This document shows, piece after piece, positions 1 through 5,992 of a stretch of DNA of 11,289 bases. Position 1 is the first letter of the stretch; the number at the start of each line of letters is the position of its first letter. The position numbers and the translations under genes were made by a program. The DNA lies in contig BQJV01000059.1 of the NCBI GenBank assembly GCA_021604885.1, positions 1 through 11,289 of the forward strand, given 5' to 3'. The notes under the pieces were generated by a model. That model was not told where the DNA came from, did no database searches, and worked only from the letters and a program-made list of their open reading frames with translations. This stretch comes from Acidimicrobiales bacterium. GTDB taxonomy: Bacteria; Actinomycetota; Acidimicrobiia; Acidimicrobiales; Aldehydirespiratoraceae.

Positions 1-17
1 ATCGGGCTTCGCCCGAT
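1..17. terminator. Perfect hairpin downstream of the minus-strand deaminase, possible terminator
   Basis: ATCGGGC and GCCCGAT form a perfect 7-bp stem around a 3-base TTC loop. The hairpin begins 46 bases beyond the stop codon of the minus-strand deaminase gene, where a transcription terminator would be expected. In the minus direction any U-tract would lie outside the window, so it cannot be judged. In the plus direction no T-run follows. The start of this element coincides with the window edge, so the stem could be longer. Confidence 0.4.
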
Positions 18-31
18 GGGTTCCCACCAGA

Positions 32-67
32 ACGGGGGCTTGGGTTCAGGACGGGGGTTTGGGTCAG
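32..67. repeat. Two imperfect tandem copies of a G-rich 19-base unit
   Basis: Positions 32-50 (ACGGGGGCTTGGGTTCAGG) and 51-67 (ACGGGGGTTTGGGTCAG) are adjacent near-copies that differ by one substitution and one deleted base. The second copy includes the TGA stop of the minus-strand deaminase gene, so the duplication sits right at the 3' end of that gene. It looks like a small local duplication. No function is evident. Confidence 0.5.
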
Positions 68-1428
68 ATCGGTTGGAAGCGGCGGCTGGCGATGCGGTGG
101 GCGGCGAGGTTGGCGCCGAGGTCCGGGGAGACGAGGTGGCCGTCGCGGACGACGGGGCGGCCGTGGACGATGGTGTCGCGGGCGGCGGTGGGGCCGCAGC
201 GGAGCCAGCCTTCGATCGGGTCGTCGAGCACGCCGGCGAAGACCGGGCCGCTGAGGTCCCAGATGGCGACATCGCCGACCGCGCCGACGGAGAGTTCGCC
301 GATCTCGCCGACGCGGCCCAAACAGCCCGCGCCGCCGCGGGTGGCGACCTCGAGGGCGATCCGTGCAGTCATCGCGTCGGCCCCGGAGACGAGCTTGCCC
401 TGGAGCATCGACAGGCGGGCCTCCTGCCAGAGCGACGCCGAATCGGCGGAGGACGAGCCGTCGCAACCGAGGCCGACGTGACAGCCGGCGTGGCGCAGGT
501 CGATCACGGGCGCGATGCCGGACGACAGGATCATGTTGGAGCTGGGGCAGTGGGCGATGCCGACGCCGGCCGCGCCCAGGCGAGTGACCTCCTCGGGGTT
601 CGGGCGCACGACGTGGGCCCCCCAACTGCGATCGCTCATCCAGCCGACGTCCTCGTAGAGATCGACCGGACGCATGCCGAAGGTGGCGAGCGCGAACTCG
701 TCGTCCTCGGCGTTCTCGGCGAGATGGGTGTGGAGGCGGACGTCGAGGCGCTCGGCGAGCTCGGCGGTTCGACGCATGAGATCCGGCGTGACCGAGAACG
801 GTGAGCAGGGGGCGAGCGCAATGCGGACCATGGCGCCATGGGTCGGATCGTGCCACCGGGCGACGTGACGCTCCGACTCGGCGAGGATGTCGTCCTCGTC
901 GCGGACCGCGTCGTCGGGCGGGAGGCCGCCGTCCTTTTCCGACAGCGACATCGACCCGTAGGTCGGATGGAAGCGCATCCCGAGATCCGTCGCCGCTTCG
1001 ATCTCCGCGCCGAGCAGGTCCCCCGCGCGCACCGGATGGAGATAGTGGTGATCGGACGAGGTCGTGCACCCGGAGAGTGCGAGCTCGGCGAGGCCGACCC
1101 ACGCCGCCAGGTACGCCGACTCCTCGTCGATCGCATCGGTCCACAACGGGTAGAGCGACTGCAGCCATCCAAAGAGGGGTGCGGCCGTCATCGGCGTGTA
1201 GGCCCTGGTCAGGTTCTGGAACAGATGGTGATGGGTGTTGACGAGTCCGGGCGTGACGAGGCATCCCTCGGCGGAGATGCGCTCGGTGGCCGAGGGTGGT
1301 GCGTCGTCCGGCCCGCCCACCCCCGAGACGAGACCGTCGGTGATCGCGACCCAACCGCCGTCGAACTCGCGGCGCGTGGCGTCCACCGTTGCGACGGTCC
1401 ATGCGTCGTGGATGAGCAGATCAGCCAT
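64..1428 (-). CDS. Amidohydrolase of the 8-oxoguanine deaminase / hydroxyatrazine hydrolase type
   Basis: A 454-residue cytosolic metal-dependent deaminase. The protein shows the whole amidohydrolase signature: the HxH pair H66/H68 in NTHHHLFQNLTRA, H235 in HTHLAE, a later His (H272, in GAHVV) and the metal Asp D323 in GCDGSSS. The phrases LFGWLQSLYPLW and AHCPSSNM are characteristic of the ATZ/TRZ subgroup that contains 8-oxoguanine deaminase (8-oxoguanine to urate plus ammonia). Length is normal for the family. The ATG at 1428 was chosen because it overlaps the end of the upstream regulator gene by 8 bases (ATGGCTGA), has a purine-rich AGGCGGAG just before it, and begins the expected N-terminal strand MADLLIHDAW. 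The frame stays open further upstream, but that sequence is antisense-like noise inside the regulator gene. The substrate is inferred from family and purine context; guanine or a triazine-like compound cannot be excluded. Confidence 0.85.
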   Translation of the reverse strand: MADLLIHDAWTVATVDATRREFDGGWVAITDGLVSGVGGPDDAPPSATERISAEGCLVTPGLVNTHHHLFQNLTRAYTPMTAAPLFGWLQSLYPLWTDAIDEESAYLAAWVGLAELALSGCTTSSDHHYLHPVRAGDLLGAEIEAATDLGMRFHPTYGSMSLSEKDGGLPPDDAVRDEDDILAESERHVARWHDPTHGAMVRIALAPCSPFSVTPDLMRRTAELAERLDVRLHTHLAENAEDDEFALATFGMRPVDLYEDVGWMSDRSWGAHVVRPNPEEVTRLGAAGVGIAHCPSSNMILSSGIAPVIDLRHAGCHVGLGCDGSSSADSASLWQEARLSMLQGKLVSGADAMTARIALEVATRGGAGCLGRVGEIGELSVGAVGDVAIWDLSGPVFAGVLDDPIEGWLRCGPTAARDTIVHGRPVVRDGHLVSPDLGANLAAHRIASRRFQPI

Positions 1429-1918
1429 CGGTCTCCGCCTCGATCGCGTTGAGGTAGTTGTAGATCGTGATGCGCGAGACACCCATGATCCGGGCGATGT
1501 CGTCGACCGCGCCGCGCAGCTGGAAGGCACCGCGCTCCTCGAGCATCCGGACCACGCGCTGCTTCTGATCACGGTCCCAATCGGGCGCCATGGTGCCGAT
1601 CTCGCGCTCGGCCATGCGCAGGATGTCGTCGAGGGCGTCTCGCAGGGTGGGGACCGGGATCTCCTCGGCGGTCGCCGCCACCCGCAGTTGGATCGACGTC
1701 GCCCCGTTCGTCATCGCCGCCCGGATCATCTCCGCGATCGCGTCGGCCATGGCGTCGACGTCGCCTTCCGCGGACGAGGCGAACGGCCCGAGTTCGACCT
1801 CGATCTCGTGGGCGGCGAACGCGTCGACCGCGGCGGTCACGTGGGCGCCGGGGGAGCCCTCGACGAACGGCTCCACGAGGAACTCTGCAGCGATGTCGCC
1901 CGGGTCCGACGCGGCCAT
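1421..1918 (-). CDS. Regulator: thiamine-binding-like domain fused to a helix-turn-helix
   Basis: A 165-residue protein, probably a one-component transcription factor. Residues about 10-85 resemble the MTH1187/YkoF thiamine-binding-like fold (EFLVEPFVEGSPGAHV, then VELGPFASSAEGD and an alternating helix/strand that ends in SIQLRV). A linker follows. Residues about 117-160 form a helix-turn-helix like the C-terminal domain of YheO/DauR proteins (RGAVDDIARIMGVSRITIYN). It lies upstream of the deaminase, overlaps it by 8 bases, and is divergent from the large operon, so it probably controls both directions. The ATG at 1918 is the only good start: upstream codons in this frame run into the M20 gene. 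No convincing ribosome-binding site is present, but a TANNNT box ends 7 bases before the ATG, which fits a leaderless message. The ligand is unknown. A purine or ureide is an inference from the neighbours, whereas thiamine is only the name of the fold. Confidence 0.78.
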   Translation of the reverse strand: MAASDPGDIAAEFLVEPFVEGSPGAHVTAAVDAFAAHEIEVELGPFASSAEGDVDAMADAIAEMIRAAMTNGATSIQLRVAATAEEIPVPTLRDALDDILRMAEREIGTMAPDWDRDQKQRVVRMLEERGAFQLRGAVDDIARIMGVSRITIYNYLNAIEAETDG

Positions 1919-1925
1919 GGATGCG

Positions 1926-1981
1926 AGCGTACCCCACGACGAAGAGGACTTGTACATTTTGTAAAGGACGTCTGGTACCGT
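1926..1981. promoter_or_regulatory. Divergent promoter region with mirrored TANNNT boxes
   Basis: The 69 bases between the two divergent genes are visibly more AT-rich at their centre than the flanks. On the plus strand TACCGT (1976-1981) ends 6 bases before the ATG at 1988. On the minus strand TACGCT (1931 to 1926) ends 7 bases before the ATG at 1918. Both are at the position of a -10 box for a leaderless transcript. The palindrome TGTACA (1951-1956) is exactly 19 bases from each box and matches TTGACA at 4 of 6 positions on either strand, so it could be a shared -35 element. The arrangement is read by eye and has not been tested. Confidence 0.4.
1953..1963. promoter_or_regulatory. Candidate operator, inverted repeat TACA-TTT-TGTA
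   Basis: A perfect 4-bp inverted repeat with a 3-base spacer lies in the middle of the divergent intergenic region and overlaps the putative -35 palindrome. TTGTA also occurs twice as a direct repeat with a 9-base period (1950-1954 and 1959-1963). This is where the neighbouring regulator would be expected to bind. The repeat is short, so chance occurrence is possible. Confidence 0.35.
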
Positions 1982-1987
1982 CATGTG

Positions 1988-3262
1988 ATGCCCGCGTCCA
2001 CCGCCGCGCTCCGGGTCGACATCGACCGCCTCATCGGCCGCTTGGCCGCGCTCGCGGAGATCGGCGCGATCGAGGGCACCGAGGGCTGTGCCCGGCTCGC
2101 GCTGACCGACGAGGACAAGGCCGGCCGCGATCTCGTGGTCACCTGGATGCGTGATCTCGGCATGGACGTGGTGATCGACGGCATCGGCAATGTGATCGCC
2201 ACCCTGGCGGGCACGATCGACGGCCCGCCCGTCATGTGTGGGTCCCACATCGACACCGTGCGCACCGGGGGCCGCTACGACGGCAACCTCGGCGTCCTCG
2301 CCGGCCTCGAGGTGATCGAAACCGTGCAGGCCGCGGGCATCACGCCCTATCGCCCGCTCGCCGTGGCGTTCTTCACCGACGAGGAGGGCGCCCGGTTCGC
2401 GCCCGACATGCTCGGCAGCCTGGTCTACGTCGGTGGGATGCCGCTCGAGGAAGCGCTCGACATCGAGGGCATCGACGGCGTCCGGGTCGGCGAGGAGCTC
2501 GAACGCATCGACTACGCCGGTGCCGCGCCCGTGCCCGGTCGTGCGCCCCATGCGTTCGTCGAGCTGCACGTGGAGCAGGGCCCGGTGCTGGAAGCCGAGG
2601 GCATCACGATCGGCGCGGTCGAGAGCGTTCAGGGCATCAGCTGGCAGGAGCTGACGATCACCGGTCAGTCGAACCACGCCGGCACCACACCGATTGCCAT
2701 GCGCCGCGACCCCGGCCTCGTCGCCGCTCGCGTGATCGCGTTCGCCCGCGAGTTGGCCGACCGCGTCGGCCATCCGCAGGTCGCCACCGTGGGTGCCCTG
2801 GCGCTCGCACCCAACCTCGTGAACGTCGTGCCCGCGTCGGCCACGCTCACCGTGGACCTGCGCAACACGGACGAGGACGTCCTCCAGAAGGCGGAAGCCG
2901 AGCTGGCCGCGTTCGTAGCGGAGACCGCCGCGGCCGAGGGCTGCACCGTGGAGTCCCGCACGCTGGCGCGCTTCGAGCCGGTCATCTTCGCCCCGGCCGT
3001 CGTCGACCGGGTGGAGCGGACGGCGGCGTCGCTCGGCCACTCGGTGCGGCGCATGCCCTCCGGAGCCGGTCATGATGCGCAGATGCTCGCGCGCGTCTGC
3101 CCCACGGCGATGGTGTTCACGCCCAGCAAGGACGGGTTGAGCCACAACCCCGCCGAGTACACGAGCCCCGCGGACCTCGAGGCCGGCGCGAACGTGCTCC
3201 TGCACGTGATGCTCACGCTGGCGTCGGGTGACGGTGACGACCAAGGGAACGCCGATGGCTGA
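1988..3262 (+). CDS. M20-family Zn-dependent N-carbamoyl-amino-acid hydrolase / ureido hydrolase
   Basis: A 424-residue cytosolic metallohydrolase of the allantoate amidohydrolase / N-carbamoyl-L-amino-acid hydrolase (HyuC/AmaB) group, which cleaves a ureido group to amine, CO2 and ammonia. Di-metal ligands are visible: H87 in GSHIDTV, D98 in GRYDGNLGV, E132/E133 in TDEEGARF, H194 in ELHVEQGPVLE and H386 in LSHNPAEYT. The dimerisation/lid domain carries SNHAGTTPIAMRRDP. Length is typical. It is the first gene of the plus operon and ends in an 8-base overlap with the next gene. The ATG at 1988 is preferred; GTG at 1985 is possible. A long in-frame upstream extension to 1235 would run antisense through the two minus-strand genes and is not real. 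In the E. coli urate cluster another M20 protein (YgeY) holds a similar place. The exact substrate (allantoate, ureidoglycolate, ureidopropionate or an N-carbamoyl amino acid) cannot be fixed from sequence. Confidence 0.88.
   Translation: MPASTAALRVDIDRLIGRLAALAEIGAIEGTEGCARLALTDEDKAGRDLVVTWMRDLGMDVVIDGIGNVIATLAGTIDGPPVMCGSHIDTVRTGGRYDGNLGVLAGLEVIETVQAAGITPYRPLAVAFFTDEEGARFAPDMLGSLVYVGGMPLEEALDIEGIDGVRVGEELERIDYAGAAPVPGRAPHAFVELHVEQGPVLEAEGITIGAVESVQGISWQELTITGQSNHAGTTPIAMRRDPGLVAARVIAFARELADRVGHPQVATVGALALAPNLVNVVPASATLTVDLRNTDEDVLQKAEAELAAFVAETAAAEGCTVESRTLARFEPVIFAPAVVDRVERTAASLGHSVRRMPSGAGHDAQMLARVCPTAMVFTPSKDGLSHNPAEYTSPADLEAGANVLLHVMLTLASGDGDDQGNADG
3243..3248 (+). promoter_or_regulatory. 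Shine-Dalgarno site deciding the ygfK-like start
   Basis: AAGGGA lies 6 bases before the ATG at 3255, inside the end of the M20 gene. It favours 3255 over the in-frame GTG at 3228, which would add nine unconserved residues. Confidence 0.6.
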
Positions 3263-5009
3263 GACGACCCCGCCCCTCACCCCGATGTCGCTCGCCGCGC
3301 TGCTCGGCCGTATCGAGCACGAGTGGGCGAGCCGCAAGAAGATCTTCGATCTCCCGAACGCCCGTATCTGGCGCCCTGACCCCGACATCGATCTGTCCTT
3401 CGAGTTCCTCGGCCGGCGGTGTGAGTCGCCGATCGGTCCCGCCGCCGGACCCCACAGCCAGATGGCACAGAACATCGTGCTCGCGTGGCTCGGGGGCGGT
3501 CGTCTCTTCGAGCTCAAGACGGTGCAGGTGATGGACGACCTCGAGATCGGTCGGCCGTGCATCGACATGCACACGATCGGCTACAACATCGAGTGGAGCC
3601 AGGAGCTCGAGGTGCCGGCCAGCCTCGAGGAGTACGTGAAGGCGTGGATGGCCCTCGAGATGCTGCGCCGCTGGGAGCCGCTCCAGGAGTTCGTCGGCGA
3701 CCCGGGCGCTCACGTGTTCGACATGTCGGTCGGCTACGACCTTGCCGGGATCACCACCGAGAAGGTTGCATCCTTCATCCGCGGGATGCACGATGCATCG
3801 GCCGCGATCGACGCGCTGCGGCCGCAGATCCAGGGGTCGTTCGCCGACTTCCGCGACCTCGACTTCGACCCGGTGATCTCCGACACGTTGACACTGTCGA
3901 CGTTCCACGGCTGCCCGCCCGAGGAGATCGAGTCGATCACGAAGCACCTGATCGACGAACACGAACTCGACGTCATCGTGAAGCTCAACCCGACGCTGCT
4001 CGGTTACGAGACGGTCGCCGGCATCGTGAACGACGAGCTCGGCTACGACACCGTCAGCGTCAAGGAGGCCGCGTTCGCGGAGGACCTCCAGTTCGAGCGG
4101 GGCGTCGAACTCATCGGCGAGCTGAACCAGTACGCCAAGGACCGCGGCCGCACGTTCGGCATCAAGCTGACCAACACGCTCGTCGTGGACAACACCCGGG
4201 GCTTCATGCCCGACGAGACGATGTATCTCTCCGGCGCGCCGCTCCACGTGATCTCCACGAGCCTGCTGGACAAGCTGGCCGCCGCCCTGCCCGACACGTT
4301 CATGATCCCGGGCCACGCCGGCGATGTGATGGTGTCCTTCAGCGCCGGGGTCACCAAGGACAATCTGGCCGACACGCTGGCCACCGGCCTCAACCCCGCA
4401 ACCATCTGCTCCGACCTGCTCAAGCCGGGCGGGTATGGACGCATGGCGCCGATGCTCAAGACGCTGACGGCCGCCGTTGCCGACGCCGGAGCGACGGACC
4501 TCGCCGGCTTCCGGGCCGGCCGCCAAGGGGCCGCCCAGGCCGCGGGACACGGGTCGGTCATCGCGGAGTATGTCGCATCGCTCCGCGGCGACGGCCGTGA
4601 GCCCTACCACTTCACCAGCAACGAGAAGCTGCCCCGAGCCGTGGACAACGAGCTCGAGATGTTCGGCTGCGTCGCCTGCAACTTCTGCATCACGGTGTGT
4701 CCCAACGACGCGTTCTTCAACATCCGGAGCCTCGAGGGGATGCCGGACCGACAGCAGTATCTGGTGCTGGCCGAGCTGTGCAACGAGTGCGGCAACTGCA
4801 TGGTGTTCTGCCCCGAGGAGGGCGACCCGGCCCAGATCAAGCCGAAGCTCTACACCGATCGCAGCGTGTTCGACGGCCGTGACGGGCAGGGCTTCCTGTT
4901 GGACGACGGGCGCGTGGTCGCGGCCCGCGCCGACGACGAGACTGTCTCACTCGTACAGCAGCTGCTGGCGAGCGAACAGGGGCTCCCGCTCCAGGAGGTG
5001 GCCGAATGA
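3255..5009 (+). CDS. ygfK: Short YgfK-like protein: dihydroorotate-dehydrogenase-like barrel plus two [4Fe-4S] clusters
   Basis: A 584-residue protein homologous to both ends of E. coli YgfK (the putative selenate-reductase subunit, about 1,030 residues). Residues about 10-410 match the N-terminal flavin-binding barrel: GPAAGPHSQMAQNI, FELKTVQ, STFHGCPPEEIE, VKLNPTLLGY, KLTNTL and DLLKPGGY. Residues about 460-555 match its C-terminus and hold two complete clusters, C472/C475/C478-x3-C482-P and C509/C512/C515-x3-C519-P, followed by FLLDDGRV. The central GltD-like FAD/NAD(P)H domain of E. coli YgfK is absent: the chain passes from the barrel to the ferredoxin part in about 50 residues. It may therefore act as a flavin/iron-sulfur electron carrier or reductase that works with the molybdenum hydroxylase two genes downstream. 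It overlaps the previous gene by 8 bases and the next by 4 (ATGA). The reaction is unproven even for E. coli YgfK. Confidence 0.85.
   Translation: MAETTPPLTPMSLAALLGRIEHEWASRKKIFDLPNARIWRPDPDIDLSFEFLGRRCESPIGPAAGPHSQMAQNIVLAWLGGGRLFELKTVQVMDDLEIGRPCIDMHTIGYNIEWSQELEVPASLEEYVKAWMALEMLRRWEPLQEFVGDPGAHVFDMSVGYDLAGITTEKVASFIRGMHDASAAIDALRPQIQGSFADFRDLDFDPVISDTLTLSTFHGCPPEEIESITKHLIDEHELDVIVKLNPTLLGYETVAGIVNDELGYDTVSVKEAAFAEDLQFERGVELIGELNQYAKDRGRTFGIKLTNTLVVDNTRGFMPDETMYLSGAPLHVISTSLLDKLAAALPDTFMIPGHAGDVMVSFSAGVTKDNLADTLATGLNPATICSDLLKPGGYGRMAPMLKTLTAAVADAGATDLAGFRAGRQGAAQAAGHGSVIAEYVASLRGDGREPYHFTSNEKLPRAVDNELEMFGCVACNFCITVCPNDAFFNIRSLEGMPDRQQYLVLAELCNECGNCMVFCPEEGDPAQIKPKLYTDRSVFDGRDGQGFLLDDGRVVAARADDETVSLVQQLLASEQGLPLQEVAE
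4993..4998 (+). promoter_or_regulatory. Strong Shine-Dalgarno site for the D-carbamoylase
   Basis: AGGAGG sits 7 bases before the ATG at 5006, within the last codons of the ygfK-like gene. It fixes the start and, with the ATGA overlap, indicates coupled translation. Confidence 0.75.
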
Positions 5010-5992
5010 CCGACGCCGAGCAGGCAGCGGCAGGCCCGTTGGTGGAGACCGGTGGCCGGCTGCTTCGCGTCGCCGCGGCCCAGGTCGGCCCCGTCGGGCG
5101 CCACGAATCCCGGGCGTCGGTCGTCGACCGCTTGGTCGCGCTGCTCGAGCAGGCGGCGACGGGCGGCGTCGAACTGGTCGTGTTCCCGGAACTCACGCTC
5201 ACCACCTTCTTCCCCCGCTGGAACGTCGAGGACGAGGACGACCTCGAACTCGACGACTTCTACGAGACCGAAATGCCCGGGCCGGAGACGCAGCGACTCT
5301 TCGACGTCGCCGCCGAGCGTGGCGTCGGCTTCTGTCTCGGCTACGCCGAACTCACGCCCGACGGTCACCGCTACAACACCCAGATCCTGGTCGAGCGCGA
5401 CGGCTCGATCGTCGGCAAGTACCGCAAGGTCCACCTGCCGGGCCATGCCGAGCACGAGCCCTGGCGCGAGTTCCAGCATCTGGAGCGGCGCTACTTCGAG
5501 GCGGGAGACGACTTCCCGACGTGGCGGGCGTTCGGCGGCGTCGTCGGCATGGCGATCTGCAACGATCGCCGCTGGCCGGAGACCTATCGCTGCCTGGCTC
5601 TGGGCGGCGCCGAACTGATCCTGATCGGTTACAACACGCCGATGCACTATGCGCCAGACCCGAGTCAGGACATGCTGCAGTCCTTTCACAGTCATCTCGT
5701 GATGCAGGCGGGCGCCTATCAGAACGGTTGCTTCGTGGTCGGGGTCGCGAAGGGCGGCAACGAGGAAGGGGTCGAGTCGCTGGCCGACAGCTGCATCATC
5801 GCGCCGACCGGTCGCGTGATCGCGCTGACAGCCCACAACGGCGACGAGCTCGCGGTCGCCGACATCGACTTGGATCTCACCCGTAACTACAAGGAAACAC
5901 TGTTCCAGTTCGATCGGTACCGCCGACCCGAGACCTACACCGCCATCACCACGCAGCGCGGACCTGTCCCGCCTCCAGAGGAGACGCCATGA
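5006..5992 (+). CDS. N-carbamoyl-D-amino-acid hydrolase-like amidase (nitrilase superfamily)
   Basis: A 328-residue cytosolic carbon-nitrogen hydrolase. It closely resembles Agrobacterium N-carbamoyl-D-amino-acid amidohydrolase in phrases such as FPELTLTTFFPRW, DDFYETEMPGP, GKYRKVHLPGH, FQHLERRYFE and AICNDRRWPETYR. The catalytic triad is intact: E62, K141 and C185. The N-terminus is about 18 residues longer than in the Agrobacterium enzyme, but the start is set by an excellent AGGAGG and an ATGA overlap with the previous stop. It ends in a second ATGA overlap with the molybdenum hydroxylase gene. The family hydrolyses N-carbamoyl groups to free amine, CO2 and ammonia, usually with D selectivity and usually downstream of a D-hydantoinase (HyuA), which is not in this window. 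In this operon the substrate is probably a ureido intermediate of purine breakdown (inference). Confidence 0.88.
   Translation: MTDAEQAAAGPLVETGGRLLRVAAAQVGPVGRHESRASVVDRLVALLEQAATGGVELVVFPELTLTTFFPRWNVEDEDDLELDDFYETEMPGPETQRLFDVAAERGVGFCLGYAELTPDGHRYNTQILVERDGSIVGKYRKVHLPGHAEHEPWREFQHLERRYFEAGDDFPTWRAFGGVVGMAICNDRRWPETYRCLALGGAELILIGYNTPMHYAPDPSQDMLQSFHSHLVMQAGAYQNGCFVVGVAKGGNEEGVESLADSCIIAPTGRVIALTAHNGDELAVADIDLDLTRNYKETLFQFDRYRRPETYTAITTQRGPVPPPEETP
5977..5984 (+). promoter_or_regulatory. Shine-Dalgarno site for the molybdenum hydroxylase
   Basis: AGAGGAGA ends 4 bases before the ATG at 5989 and lies inside the end of the D-carbamoylase gene. It supports the ATGA-overlap start. Confidence 0.6.

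Noticed and set aside
16..804. Plus-strand frame of 262 codons at the left edge
   Set aside because: Antisense to the deaminase, low complexity, with no domain signature.
1235..1987. N-terminal extension of the M20 protein, or a separate plus-strand gene here
   Set aside because: It is antisense to the deaminase and regulator genes. M20 homology begins only after the ATG at 1988.
1919..3574. Large N-terminal extension of the minus-strand regulator
   Set aside because: The frame is open by chance across the M20 gene; regulator homology starts at residue 10 after the ATG at 1918.
3213..4610. A 465-codon minus-strand frame and the overlapping 4477-5886 plus-strand frame
   Set aside because: Both lie across the well-supported ygfK-like and D-carbamoylase genes in other frames and show low-complexity Arg/Asp/Val-rich sequence with no motif.
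3255..5009. YgfK shortness explained by a frameshift or deletion within a pseudogene
   Set aside because: The reading frame is continuous, both iron-sulfur motifs are intact, and starts and stops overlap neatly with the neighbours, so a natural short form is more likely.
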